This document shows positions 9,025-18,899 of a stretch of 64,000 nucleotides of DNA, piece after piece. The notes below the pieces were generated by a model, which did not search any database, was not told the DNA's origin, and was given only the letters and a program-made list of their open reading frames with translations. The stretch lies in assembly GCA_963753055.1 (NCBI GenBank), contig CAVWAP010000009.1, positions 62,001 to 126,000 on the forward strand. The letters are read 5' to 3'. Position 1 is the stretch's first letter, and the number at the start of each line of letters is the position of its first letter. The stretch comes from JAUWGC01 sp963753055. Lineage in GTDB: Bacteria > Bacteroidota > Bacteroidia > Bacteroidales > B18-G4. A program made the translations under genes and the position numbers.

Positions 9025-10254
9025 ATGAAAAAGCTTAAAAAAATTCTAAAATGGTTCTTCATTGTCATCATTGCATTAGTAATAGCTATAATAATTTTCC
9101 GAAACGAAATATTTCTTAAAATCTTACAAATGGAAGAGTCGGCAAAAATGGATAGGCCTTTCACTATGCTTGAACTTCCTGATATAAATGATAGTATTTA
9201 TCAATTATTAATCAACGATTTTGAAAATAATGCGTGTGATCCTTATGAATATATTTTAAATGAATTTAACAATAATGATATCATATTCCTTGGAGAAAAT
9301 CATAGAATCAAACATGATTTGCTTTTTATGCAAAAGTTAATACCGCTACTTTATGATAAAGGGATCAGAAATATGGGTTTCGAGTTTGCATTAAACAGAG
9401 ATAGTTTACTTATCAAAGAAGTAATTACGAACAAAGGTTTCTTTGATCAGGAGAAGGCCAATCAAATTATTTTTAATCTTTGCCCTTTCTGGGGATATAA
9501 AGAATACATTGATTTATTCAAAGCCGCCTGGGAAGTAAATAAAAACCTGCCTGATGGAGCTGAAAAATTTATGATTTTTGGTATCATGCACGATTTTGAC
9601 TTTTCCCTAATGGAAAAGCGATCTGATGAATTTGATGAAGATAAAATGCTTAAAATTCGTAAAGGCGTTGCTAATGGGGATCAATTTATGGCAAATAGTA
9701 TCATAAGTAATTATATGAAACGGAAGAAAAAAACACTGGTGTATTGTGGGATGCATCATGCATTTACAGACTATAGTTCGAAAAGAACCGGTGCAATTGT
9801 AACTGATTCAATCGATGTAAAAACAATGACTATTTCTCTTCATTATCCCTGGGGCGCAAAGGAAGGATCAAAATACAGAACTGTTTACCCTGTTAATGGT
9901 TATATAGATTCATTTATCAGAAAGTACAAGTCTAAGGAATTCGCTTTCGGAATAAATGTTAATCAAACCTCATTTGGGAATCTGACCGACACTACAAGTT
10001 GGTACGTTCAGGATAAAGACTTAAAACTTAGTTCACTTTGCGATGGATATATTTACCTGAATGCATTTAGCATGGCTGAAGGAGTCACAATTCAGGATAA
10101 TTTTATTAACGGAAAAAATATAAAATTTGCCAGGACCCAATTACCCAATCCTGAGTTAAGAGATGGAATAATGAGGTTTCTCGGGCCAAAAGCTTTCAAT
10201 CAAATTACAAGTTCTGATGTAAATTTAAAATACCATTACAGGCATTTGTATTAG
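9025..10254 (+). CDS. Membrane-anchored ChaN/erythromycin-esterase-like protein
   Basis: A 409-residue protein with a basic start and one N-terminal membrane segment (residues 10-30, WFFIVIIALVIAIIIF), the rest probably outside the cytoplasm. The core carries the motif IIFLGENHRIKHD (about residue 86-98), MGFEFAL, and a later VYCGMHHAFTDY. Glu-His pairs in this arrangement resemble the ChaN/TraB (Tiki) and erythromycin-esterase superfamily, which use Glu/His residues for metal or haem binding or hydrolysis. I cannot tell which branch it is. The gene is AT-rich compared with its neighbours, stands alone, and is flanked by 57-bp direct repeats, which suggests acquisition as a unit. Confidence 0.6.
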   Translation: MKKLKKILKWFFIVIIALVIAIIIFRNEIFLKILQMEESAKMDRPFTMLELPDINDSIYQLLINDFENNACDPYEYILNEFNNNDIIFLGENHRIKHDLLFMQKLIPLLYDKGIRNMGFEFALNRDSLLIKEVITNKGFFDQEKANQIIFNLCPFWGYKEYIDLFKAAWEVNKNLPDGAEKFMIFGIMHDFDFSLMEKRSDEFDEDKMLKIRKGVANGDQFMANSIISNYMKRKKKTLVYCGMHHAFTDYSSKRTGAIVTDSIDVKTMTISLHYPWGAKEGSKYRTVYPVNGYIDSFIRKYKSKEFAFGINVNQTSFGNLTDTTSWYVQDKDLKLSSLCDGYIYLNAFSMAEGVTIQDNFINGKNIKFARTQLPNPELRDGIMRFLGPKAFNQITSSDVNLKYHYRHLY

Positions 10255-10264
10255 TATTTAATCC

Positions 10265-10321
10265 CGGGATGTAACGCGTCCCGATACATTTTCAAAACAT
10301 ATTGATTTTCTATCCCTTACA
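10265..10321 (+). repeat. tRNA-Pro-derived dispersed repeat, copy B
   Basis: Near-identical to 8770-8826 (two mismatches in 57 bases). Beyond 10321 the sequence (TTCTTAAAACATTTT, CTTTCTGAAA) continues to match the copies at about 19010 and 32150, showing that all belong to one repeat family. Confidence 0.75.
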
Positions 10322-10533
10322 GAGTATTCTTAAAACATTTTATTTTTTCTTAAAACTTTCTGAAAGTTTTGAACAAGTGCTTTACACACTTCCATTATAG
10401 TGCTCATCAGAAGATTAGCGATAATTACTCGCAAATTATGAGATTCGTGCGAGCTGGAGGTGTACAAAACTTGCCTGATTTTCCCTTTCCCGCACTTTGT
10501 GTAATGCAATATTTGTTGATCTAGTATTTAAGC

Positions 10534-11532
10534 TTAATGGTGTTTATGTACCACCCAGTAGCATATTGTATCAATCCTGGTAGAGTCATCATGAGATGTC
10601 CACAACTCAATGGTTCTGACTGAAGAAATAGAATCTTTGATAGATAAACTGTACTTAATATCGAATTCGGTAGTACTGTATTGTTCAACTTCTTTCCTTA
10701 GTATATAAGTGTTTTCAGATAAATAGAAGCTGAAAACAGACTGTTTATTTCCTGGACCAGCTATTACTATTGCCTGTTCGCTTTTGCTGCCGAGGTTATC
10801 AATTCTCAAAAACCTGTTGATCATTATAGTATCACCATGTATTTCTTCAAAGTAACCCATTACATCGCATTCCGTAACCGGAATTACTATGACTGTATCA
10901 GATACAGAGATGTTTCTGCTAATAACAGGAGACTTAAAATCGTCCTCTGAAAATCGTTTTAAGCCAAGGTCAAGATTGAACTCTTTGATTGCCACCCAAA
11001 AACCTGATGCAAAAAGAACCATAAATACAGAAAGGACAAGCATGGTTTGAAATGATTCATTCTTTGAAAATATACGGATGAGCCTGAAAAGCAGTAATCC
11101 TGAGATCCCTCCCATAGTATTCAGAATAACATCATCAATATCAGTTGAACCAGAAGCCAGGGTATACTGGGCAGCCTCAAAGAAAATGCTTAGGATAAGA
11201 GATATGAATAACATTGTCCAGATGTTATTGGCCCTCCTGTAAACGAGGGGAAGAAGTAAACCAAGAGGTACAAAAAGGTAAATATTGCCCAGGATATTGC
11301 CAGCCCGTCTCAGTAAACTCATTTGTTCCGCCATGAAATATTTTGATATGGTGACCAGGGGAATGAAATTATAAGGCCGGTAAGCATTTGAATTGTCAAT
11401 TCTTGATGAGAGATCTGAAAGGTCAAGATACTTCATGCAAATTAATTTGAAAAGTACCAGCATATAGATGATCAATATCATCCATGTTAGAATTGTCAGG
11501 AGTTGGTGGTATGAACGGGATTTAATTTTCAT
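10534..11532 (-). CDS. VanZ-like membrane protein with C-terminal extension
   Basis: A 332-residue protein. The first about 165 residues match VanZ-like proteins: N-terminal membrane helix, YNFIPLVT, GNILGNIYLFVPLGLLLPL, FEAAQYTLASGSTDIDDVILN and a final GGISGLLLF helix. VanZ-like proteins occur in teicoplanin resistance and in many uncharacterised membrane proteins; no biochemical role is firmly known. After a fifth helix (about 165-185) the last 145 residues are a non-membrane beta-rich extension that I do not recognise. The start ATG overlaps the stop of the short GCAxxG fragment by ATGA, so the two are probably translated together. No other vancomycin genes are present, so a resistance role is not supported. 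Confidence 0.75.
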   Translation of the reverse strand: MKIKSRSYHQLLTILTWMILIIYMLVLFKLICMKYLDLSDLSSRIDNSNAYRPYNFIPLVTISKYFMAEQMSLLRRAGNILGNIYLFVPLGLLLPLVYRRANNIWTMLFISLILSIFFEAAQYTLASGSTDIDDVILNTMGGISGLLLFRLIRIFSKNESFQTMLVLSVFMVLFASGFWVAIKEFNLDLGLKRFSEDDFKSPVISRNISVSDTVIVIPVTECDVMGYFEEIHGDTIMINRFLRIDNLGSKSEQAIVIAGPGNKQSVFSFYLSENTYILRKEVEQYSTTEFDIKYSLSIKDSISSVRTIELWTSHDDSTRIDTICYWVVHKHH

Positions 11533-11684
11533 CTTAAGAGGTATCTCAATCCATCAAATCCTGATGCAAGCTTTAAAAGGTCCTTTTCATCCATATCAAT
11601 CTCATCACGAAACGCAGTTAATACAGATTGAGCACAATTATATCCATTTTTAAACTGATCGATGGCGTAATCTTCTTTGTTCAT
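11529..11684 (-). pseudogene. Truncated C_GCAxxG_C_C family protein
   Basis: A 51-codon frame from an ATG at 11684. It starts like the C_GCAxxG_C_C family (YNCAQSVLTAF, followed by LLKLASGF). Full members are about 120-150 residues with several further cysteines after a glycine-rich FGGG stretch. Here the frame ends right after KLASGF with unrelated residues, so the redox-active cysteine region is missing. Its stop overlaps the VanZ-like start (ATGA). It is best read as a 5' remnant whose start signals may still drive translation of the downstream gene. A longer upstream extension to 11825 is open but does not look like the family. Confidence 0.6.
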
Positions 11685-11952
11685 TCTATTCTTTTTATTT
11701 ATGAAGTATTTTCCAAGCCCTTTGCTTGTGCAAAACAAGGGCCTAAGACCAGGGGGAAAGTAACAACTTATTCTGTAATACTTGTTAAATATAGTAAAAT
11801 AAGCTGTAATTAAATCAATAAACATCAGGTGCTTGCCTACCGGACATACTGTAACACGATCCAGCAGATCGGAAAACTTACGCTTTCATTTAATCTTGTA
11901 AGTTTGTACTAATAATTAACAGCAGGAAAAATATATTTAAGCCAATATATCC

Positions 11953-13608
11953 ATGAAACAAATTGTTTACCTCTTATCCCTGTCTCTTTTTGTTTTAAAC
12001 ACCTATTCCCAGCATACCTTCAATCCGGTAACCGAAGCGGTTGGCCTGGAGGTCGATTCCGATAACCTTGGACAGGCAGTCGGCTGGGGCGATATTGATA
12101 ATGATGGCGACCTGGATCTTGCATACTCCTATTCCAGCCCGGCCGATTTTAAACTTTACAGAAACGATGGAGGGATGTACGCTGACATCACCGTTAGCTC
12201 AGGTCTGTCAGGCATCAGCGCATGGACCATTATATGGGCTGAAGTCACCGGGGATACCCTGAATGACCTGATAACCAGGAATGCGCTTTACAAAAACAAC
12301 GGTGATAACACCTTCAGTTACGTCGGGGTCATTGCAGGTAATATCAGTTCCATGGCTGATTTCAACAAAGATGGAAAGCTTGATCTGTTCGACAGGAGCA
12401 TACCGGGGATAAAAACCGGTAACGGAAACGGCTATTTTACGGAAGAGTATCCCCTGAGCATCTCTGGGGTAAGAACAACGGTTTGCTTTGACTACGACAT
12501 GGATGGCGATATTGATATTCTTGCCGGGACTTCTTATCAGTACGATAACAAACTTTTTAGAAATGACGGTGACATGGTATTTACCGATGTTTCTCCCGGA
12601 AGTGGCCTGGTCATGGCAAACGATATTTACGGTTTGGCCGCCGGAGATATCAATAATGACGGCTATCCTGATATATATGCCGCTGTGCACAAAGATCAGC
12701 TGCAGAATCCCGGGAATTATCTTTTTCGTAACAACGGTGACGGTACATTCACTGATATTACACAGACGGCTGCAACCATTGGCCAGCCATCCACAAGAAC
12801 GGCAAGCTTTGCCGATGTGAACAACGACGGATGGCTGGATATACTTGTTGATGATCACTACCATGGCAATTTCCTTTATCTGAACAATGGGGATGAAACC
12901 TTTGACGAAGTGGCTAATGAATTGAATATCAGAGATGTGGCCACTTCATGGGAAATCGGGGGAGATTATTTTGGTACTTCCTGGGGGGATTATAATCTTG
13001 ATGGCGCTATCGATTTTTTTGGCTCCGGACATATGAGCCGTCAAAAGCTTTATGAAAACCAGAACTGTCCGAACAACTTCCTGAATATTGAGCTTACCGG
13101 TACGATGTCAAATTACAATGCAATTGGAACACGTTTGGAGGTCATCGCAGGAAATATGCATACCTATCACAATATTATTTCAGGAGATGGTGGGAACAAT
13201 TTTCACAGCTATCCGGTGGAGATAGGACTGGGATCAAACACCATTGTGGATGAAATCAGGATATACTGGCCCAATGGTAATCCGCAATACCTTTACAATG
13301 TACAGGCCAATACTTTTCTGAAAATAACCGAAGGTGATCCGGTGGACATCCCTGAAAATGATGAAACTGATAACGTAGAGATATTTCCTAATCCTGCTCG
13401 TGAAGCTTTCTATGTAAAAGTTAGCGGGTCGTTTCCGCAGGTTTATTGTATAAGCATTCATTACCCTGACGGAAGAGTGCTTTATGAGAAGCAGTATAAT
13501 GCTGTATTATCGAATCCTGTTCCATTAAACCATTTAGAGAGCGGAATTTACCTGGTAAAAGTTCAATCTGAAAAGGGCACGATCCTGAAAAAACTAATCG
13601 TTCATTAG
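11953..13608 (+). CDS. FG-GAP/VCBS repeat protein with ASPIC/UnbV and T9SS domains
   Basis: A 551-residue exported protein. Signal peptide (residues 1-20, ending TYSQ). FG-GAP/VCBS beta-propeller repeats fill about 35-370, each with a calcium-binding DxDxDGDLD-type loop (GDIDNDGDLDLA, DYDMDGDIDIL, DINNDGYPDIY, DVNNDGWLDIL). An ASPIC/UnbV domain follows (about 375-455; IGTRLEVIAG, DEIRIYWPNG). A C-terminal T9SS type A sorting domain (about 475-551; VEIFPNPAREAFYV, SGIYLVKVQSEKGTILKKL) indicates secretion across the outer membrane. The ligand is unknown; the propeller resembles integrin-like adhesion proteins. Single-gene unit. Confidence 0.88.
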   Translation: MKQIVYLLSLSLFVLNTYSQHTFNPVTEAVGLEVDSDNLGQAVGWGDIDNDGDLDLAYSYSSPADFKLYRNDGGMYADITVSSGLSGISAWTIIWAEVTGDTLNDLITRNALYKNNGDNTFSYVGVIAGNISSMADFNKDGKLDLFDRSIPGIKTGNGNGYFTEEYPLSISGVRTTVCFDYDMDGDIDILAGTSYQYDNKLFRNDGDMVFTDVSPGSGLVMANDIYGLAAGDINNDGYPDIYAAVHKDQLQNPGNYLFRNNGDGTFTDITQTAATIGQPSTRTASFADVNNDGWLDILVDDHYHGNFLYLNNGDETFDEVANELNIRDVATSWEIGGDYFGTSWGDYNLDGAIDFFGSGHMSRQKLYENQNCPNNFLNIELTGTMSNYNAIGTRLEVIAGNMHTYHNIISGDGGNNFHSYPVEIGLGSNTIVDEIRIYWPNGNPQYLYNVQANTFLKITEGDPVDIPENDETDNVEIFPNPAREAFYVKVSGSFPQVYCISIHYPDGRVLYEKQYNAVLSNPVPLNHLESGIYLVKVQSEKGTILKKLIVH

Positions 13609-13717
13609 ACCATGTATTTGGGGCAGTACACCTAATACTGTGGACTCAGGGTGAGTTTTTACTCCTCTGATTTCTCCTGTACTACCCATCCATGCCTGTC
13701 ATCAGTAATTAAGAATC

Positions 13718-14009
13718 TCATTCATATTTCAAAGCCTCAACCGGGTTTATCAATGCGGTTTTTGTGGAATGGTATGTCCATCGGTTTTCACAAGCAATTG
13801 CCTGAGATATCGATTTCCGGTAGCATGGCTCATCCGGAACATCACAGGCATAACCTTTTCCGACAGGGACCTTGAGTGGTGATCCCTGACAATCCCAATA
13901 ATTTCCAGCCAGTTGCCGCCAAACTTAACCTTTTATCCTGCTTTTAAATTACTTTTGCGCTCAGGCTTCCTGAAGGTCCAGCCAATGGCAGCCCCAATGG
14001 ATAGAAATA
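13718..14009 (-). pseudogene. Remnant of a MacB/FtsX-like ABC transporter permease
   Basis: Minus-strand pieces recognisable as the end of a MacB-type permease: AAIGWTFRKPERK, an in-frame stop, KVKFGGNWLEIIGIVRDHH, SLSEKVMPVMF, a frameshift, and the typical final TALINPVEALKYE followed by a stop at 13718. These are the last part of the periplasmic domain and the extreme C-terminus; the membrane helices between them are missing, so the gene has lost internal sequence as well as its reading frame. No product is expected. Confidence 0.65.
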
Positions 14010-14032
14010 ATTACTCAATCATGCAGTAACAA

Positions 14033-15311
14033 TCACAAGCCATAAGCGCCTTCAACAACTGGGTCAGGAAAAAATACAATATCTACAGTGGCATCTTTCT
14101 TAGCCTTCCTTTTGAAAACATCAGCAATATGCCATGCAGCAAATAGATAAGAGATCACGATCATGTCACATAATATTTTATTGGCTTTTTCAAATTCCCC
14201 GGCCATTGCAGAATAGGTTCCCAGAACTCCCATATTGGCAATGGTTTTCGCTCCTGCCTCCATCATTCTTCTACCTTCTTCCAGGGCTTCTTTGTACATT
14301 TTCTTCATGGCGTAAGCTTCCATCAGGCAGTGGTGGCCCATCGGGAAATCTTTTTCGCTCTCAACCAATTTTTTAAAGTATTGAAGGGCACTGTCGAAAT
14401 CCCCTGTGTAGAAATAAACATATCCTATCCTTATTTTAATCAATGTATTGAGGGGATCCAGTTCCTGTGCTTTCCGTATCTCTGCCATGCTCTTATCAAA
14501 TCGGCCTTCCATTAAGCTCCAGTGAAGTTACTGGGTTGATTAGCTGTCGCCGGTTGGGTAGACGGCTCAAGGGTAGCTTTCAGCCGTTCTATGATCTGTG
14601 AAGTAATTTCATCCTGAATGGCAAATACATCCTCCAGTTCCCGGTCGTATTTTTCTGATCAGAGGTGATAACCATCTTCCACCTTTACCAGCTGCACGGT
14701 GATGCGCAACCGCTTGCCAGCCTTACGAATGCTACCCTCGACCAGCATTTCCACATTAAGTTTACGGCCGATTTTACGGATATCCGTTACTTGGTTCTTA
14801 AAAGAAAATGAAGAGGTACGTGCCACCACTTTCAGGCTGCTGCTCCGGATCGGGGCTCATGTTCACAAAAGGCAGGACTGCAATGGAGTTTAATACTTTC
14901 CTGGTTGTTCCAGGTACAGATTGACCGAAACCTGGTAAAATGGCAAATATTTTTACCGGAAGATTCAATTCTTGAGGCAATATTCACTCCATCGTCGAAG
15001 ACATCATTATCTTCAAAAATAATGTCCCCGATATGAATGCCAATACGCACCTGGAAGTCAGATTCACCGGAACACAGTCTTTGAATCTCTAAAGCACAAT
15101 TTACGGCATCCACAGAACTCGGAAAGGTTGACAGTGTATCATCGCCGATCTCTTTTATGTATTGCCCATTGAACTTTTCAATAGTTGATTTATGTATCTC
15201 CCTGTTTTTCCACAACACCTCCAAAGCCAGCTTTTCGTCCTGGGACATCAGTGCAGAGTATCCGACAATGTCGGTGAACATAATGGCGGCAAGTTTGCGA
15301 TGCTCGGGCAT
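14033..15311 (-). pseudogene. Broken adenylate/guanylate cyclase-TolB-like-TPR protein
   Basis: From an ATG at 15311 a class III cyclase domain begins (EHRKLAAIMFTDIVGYSALM, IKEIGDDTL, VRIGIHIGDIIFEDNDVFDD, VNIASRIES). It then shifts frame and loses sequence. A second frame gives SIAVLPFVNMSPDPEQ, the start of the TolB/FlgO-like domain. A third gives LVEGSIRKAGKRLRITVQLV and VFAIQDEIT with a stop inside. The last part (14033-14512) is a TPR stretch (AEIRKAQELDPLNT, YFYTGDFDSALQYF). Complete relatives are single proteins of 550-700 residues in this order. With at least three breaks and a missing cyclase end it is not functional as one protein. Confidence 0.75.
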
Positions 15312-15397
15312 TGGGCTCGGTAAATATGCTATAAATATAGGAAAACCATGTATCAATTACAACAGAGGGTTCACCTTGCTCTTCAAAGGAAGCACCG

Positions 15398-18300
15398 CTA
15401 TTTATCCTCAGGAAAATCCTCATGCACCGGCCATGGTTGAGGCTCCTCTTTAATTTTCTGCAGCAGCACCTCCACACCTTTCATCAGCTGTGCATCGTAG
15501 CCTTTGGCCACTTCCTTTGGCTTTAGCTCCACAATGATGTCCGGCGTTACCCCTTCGTTCTCGACCACCCAGTTGCCATCCGGATCATAGATACGGTAGT
15601 CTGGTGCGGTGAGGCCACCTCCGTCGATGAGTGGCATGAACATCGAGACACCCACCAGGCCGCCCCAGGTGCGTGTACCAATCACCGGGCCCATGTTGAA
15701 CTGCTGGAATTCCAGCGGGAATTCATCGCCGCCGGACCCCGCCTGCCGGTTGGTCAGGCATACCATGTGGGCATTTACAGCGAAGGCCGGACTGGTCTGG
15801 TCATGAGAGTATCGCCGGGTCCAGTACGAGTGTGGCTTGTGGTTCAGGCGGTTAAAGAAGATGTCGGGATCGAGGCCGCCCCCGTTGAACCTCCCGTCGA
15901 TGATCAATCCTTTCTTGCGGGTCTGGGAATAGAAATTCTTTGGGAACTCGACGGCCGAGCCCAAATAAGTGTCAGGGAAGTGCAGGTAGCCGATCTGCCC
16001 GTCGCTGGCCTCTTCCACCTTCTTGAGGTTGGATGCAACCCAGTGCTGGTAGCGTAATCTGAAATCGCCTGCTATAGGCTTTACTATATAATCCCTGGCA
16101 CCTTCCAGGGTGGGCTTGTCATTTACGGTAATGGACACTTGCTTGCCGGCAAGGCCCTGAAAATAAGAATAGATGTTTTTCGAAGCCACTACTTCCATAT
16201 CATTCACTTTCAGCAGGTAATCCCCTTCATTTACCTCCATGCCGGGTTGGTTCAATGGCGGGAACACATCCCTTGACCAGTCCGCCGTCCGGTAGATCTT
16301 TTCGAATTGATACAGGTTATTGTCCGGATCGACCTTGTAGGTGGCGCCAAGCATGCCCACATTGACTTTTTCTGCCTCCCGTTTCTTGTCGCCTCCGAAT
16401 ACATAGGTATGGGAGGTGTTCAGTTCGCCGATCAGCTCCCCGATGACAAACTGGACATCCTGACGACAGGATGCCGATTGCATCAGCCGGCCATATTTTT
16501 CCCGCATCATGTCCCAATCCAGCCCGCGCATGCCGGGTTCATAATAGTAATCCCGCTCAAGCCGCCATGCCTCGTTGAAGATCTGCTTCCACTCGGCAAG
16601 GGGCTCATACCACATCTTCAGGTCATCAAGGTTCAGGTTGCTGCCCTTTGATTCGGTTTCTGTGCTGGCGATGAGCCCCACATCATCCCCTTTTTTATAG
16701 ACGATCTTATCTCCGTTGAAGGAGAGCTTGTAGCTGTTGATGTCTTCCAAGACCAGCTCCTGATCTTTCTTGTCAAAGCAAAGCCGGTGAAGGTCCATGG
16801 TGGTAGGCAGCCTGAATTCGAAGCGGTTGAAGTCCCCCTCGTCCTTGTCCAGGTAGAACAGCGCCTTATCATTGACAGCCAGGTAGCGGTAATTCCCCCG
16901 CTCCACTGGCAGAGCCTCCACTCTCTCCGAAAGGCCTTCCCAGTCGATGGTCATGCTTACATCCTTGCTTTCACCGGCATCCTCCTTTTTCTTATCCTTC
17001 AGGGTTACTTCGTCGCTCTTCAGCTTAAGGAAAGGGTCACCGTCCTTTCGGAGGGTCAGGCAGTAGATGCCACTGGTCTTCTTGTATACCATCTCCCATT
17101 CGAAATCGCAGAAGGTGGGGTCGAACCTCCTGTTGGAGACAAAGAAGAGGTAATTACCGCATTTCGAGAAAACAGGATGAAAATCGTTAAAGATCGTGCT
17201 TACCTGGTGGATCTCCTTCTCGGGCAGGGAGTAGATGTACAGTTTGTTCACCAGGTCCGCATCCATTTTGGAGTAGGCGATGAAACGGCTGTTGGGGGAC
17301 CAGGCGAAATCGTAGATTGGTTTTACGTCGATGGACACGTCGATGTTCTCGTATTCGGCCTTGTCCACCTTTGTCAGTTGTTTGGTCCCCACATCGATGA
17401 TGCAGAGGGTGAGAGTTTGATCGGTGAAGGCGATCTTTTTCGAGTCGGGCGACCACCGCAACGTATGCAGGTATCCATGATCGAAGTTTGTTAGCCTGAC
17501 AGCCTCTTTCTTTCCTTCCTGGTCGGCCATATAAAGGTTATACTCGCCCGATGCATCGGATACATAAGCGATGCGGGTACCGTCGGGCGACCAGGCCGCA
17601 TCCTTGTCCCTGGCTCCTGAACTACGGGTCAGGTTCCTGGTGGGTCCTTCCTTTGCAGGCACGGTGAACAGTTCACCCCGGGCTACTATAACAGCCCTTT
17701 CGCCGGCTGGAGAACAGTCGAAATCAGTGATGTATTCTTTTACATCTTTCAAGTACGGCCGTGCTTCGGGCATGTCTGCCTTTATCTCAATGTCGACTTT
17801 TACCGTTGTTCTAGTGGCTATATCCAACACCATCAGGTCACCGCCCAGCTCATAGATGATCTTGTTTCCATCGGCTTCCGGCCGTCTGACATCGTATTCG
17901 CTGTGGCTTGTGATCTGCTCGATTGCTCCCGTGTTGGGGTCCACTGAATAGATGTTCAGCACCCTGTCGCGGTCGGAGGTGAAATAAACCTTGTCACCGA
18001 TCCACATCGGCATCCGGTCGGTGCCGTCAAATTTGCTGAGGTTAGTTTCTTCATCGGTCTCGAAGTCGTACAGGTAGATGTCCTGGGCGGTGCCGCCCCT
18101 GTACCGTTTCCAGGTCCTGTTCTCCCGCGACACCTTGTTGTAGGCGATCTTATTATTGTCAGGCGAAAAACTGCCCCTGGCCGCTTCATGGAGGATCAGC
18201 TTTTCCAGCCCTGTGCCGTCGGGGGAGATAAGGAACAGTTCGGAGTAGCGCGGGTAATCGCTTCGGGAAGCACAGAAGATGATTTTGTTCTTCACCGGGT

Positions 18301-18679
18301 GCCAGCCGATGACCTCATCGTAGCCAGGATGATAAGTGACACGGGTGATCTCGCCGCCGTACCGGTTCATCACGTAAACGTCAGGATTACCGTCATAATA
18401 GCCGGTGAAGGCGATCCATTGTCCGTCGGGTGAAAAGCGGGGATAGCGCTCCTCGCCGTCATTGATGGTAAGGCGTGTGGCGATGCCGCCCTCTGCCGGC
18501 ACCGACCAGATGTCCTCGCCGTGAACGAAAACGATCAGGTCGTCATTGATGTCGGGGAAACGGAGCAGGGGGTTCTGAGAATTTGCTGTCATCATAAACA
18601 TAAGGTTCAGCAGGAAAAAGAGCACGACAGGCCTGGTCGGGCTTTTGATGTTTTGAATGAAGGATTGCATGGTTATCAT
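15398..18679 (-). CDS. Tricorn-like S41 family protease with beta-propellers
   Basis: A 1093-residue exported protein. A hydrophobic leader (residues 18-35, ending TANSQ) is followed by WD40/TolB-like propeller blades (about 40-330 and 340-560; RFSPDGQWIAFTGY, AAWSPDGTRIAYVSD, RWSPDSKKIAFTD). A C1 helical bundle has the conserved ELNTSHTYV with the likely catalytic His near 758. A PDZ-like domain follows (about 790-860), then a C2/S41 domain with the nucleophile in GSGGDEFP (Ser near 980) and GTRTWGG. Tricorn proteases cut peptides handed over by the proteasome or act as general peptidases; Bacteroidetes forms are usually periplasmic. An alternative start three codons in (MQSF) is equally likely. 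The GC content is higher than that of the neighbours. Confidence 0.9.
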   Translation of the reverse strand: MITMQSFIQNIKSPTRPVVLFFLLNLMFMMTANSQNPLLRFPDINDDLIVFVHGEDIWSVPAEGGIATRLTINDGEERYPRFSPDGQWIAFTGYYDGNPDVYVMNRYGGEITRVTYHPGYDEVIGWHPVKNKIIFCASRSDYPRYSELFLISPDGTGLEKLILHEAARGSFSPDNNKIAYNKVSRENRTWKRYRGGTAQDIYLYDFETDEETNLSKFDGTDRMPMWIGDKVYFTSDRDRVLNIYSVDPNTGAIEQITSHSEYDVRRPEADGNKIIYELGGDLMVLDIATRTTVKVDIEIKADMPEARPYLKDVKEYITDFDCSPAGERAVIVARGELFTVPAKEGPTRNLTRSSGARDKDAAWSPDGTRIAYVSDASGEYNLYMADQEGKKEAVRLTNFDHGYLHTLRWSPDSKKIAFTDQTLTLCIIDVGTKQLTKVDKAEYENIDVSIDVKPIYDFAWSPNSRFIAYSKMDADLVNKLYIYSLPEKEIHQVSTIFNDFHPVFSKCGNYLFFVSNRRFDPTFCDFEWEMVYKKTSGIYCLTLRKDGDPFLKLKSDEVTLKDKKKEDAGESKDVSMTIDWEGLSERVEALPVERGNYRYLAVNDKALFYLDKDEGDFNRFEFRLPTTMDLHRLCFDKKDQELVLEDINSYKLSFNGDKIVYKKGDDVGLIASTETESKGSNLNLDDLKMWYEPLAEWKQIFNEAWRLERDYYYEPGMRGLDWDMMREKYGRLMQSASCRQDVQFVIGELIGELNTSHTYVFGGDKKREAEKVNVGMLGATYKVDPDNNLYQFEKIYRTADWSRDVFPPLNQPGMEVNEGDYLLKVNDMEVVASKNIYSYFQGLAGKQVSITVNDKPTLEGARDYIVKPIAGDFRLRYQHWVASNLKKVEEASDGQIGYLHFPDTYLGSAVEFPKNFYSQTRKKGLIIDGRFNGGGLDPDIFFNRLNHKPHSYWTRRYSHDQTSPAFAVNAHMVCLTNRQAGSGGDEFPLEFQQFNMGPVIGTRTWGGLVGVSMFMPLIDGGGLTAPDYRIYDPDGNWVVENEGVTPDIIVELKPKEVAKGYDAQLMKGVEVLLQKIKEEPQPWPVHEDFPEDK

Positions 18680-18899
18680 TTTAAATTATACAATGCCTGG
18701 AGGAGATTCCTCGAGGATGGTTAGTCAGACTGTCATTATCTATTACAAAATAAATAAAAAAAAGGATGATCGAGGAAAAAATGAAGATTCTCAACCATTT
18801 ATCCAGATAATTCGGACGCCAAATAATCGGTTTATTTGATGATTTTGAATTTGAAGTTTGTCTGGAATTTGGGATTTGTTATTTGGGATTTACAATATA

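Noticed and set aside
10534..11532. Vancomycin/teicoplanin resistance locus
   Set aside because: Only a VanZ-like domain is present, no VanA/H/X/R/S genes, and the protein has an unrelated C-terminal extension.
12208..12864. 218-codon minus-strand frame opposite the FG-GAP protein
   Set aside because: It mirrors the repeated DxDxDG codons of the real gene; no start context or domain.
16307..17494. Long plus-strand frames opposite the tricorn gene (for example 16787-17494)
   Set aside because: They are shadows of the GC-rich tricorn coding strand and show no family motifs.
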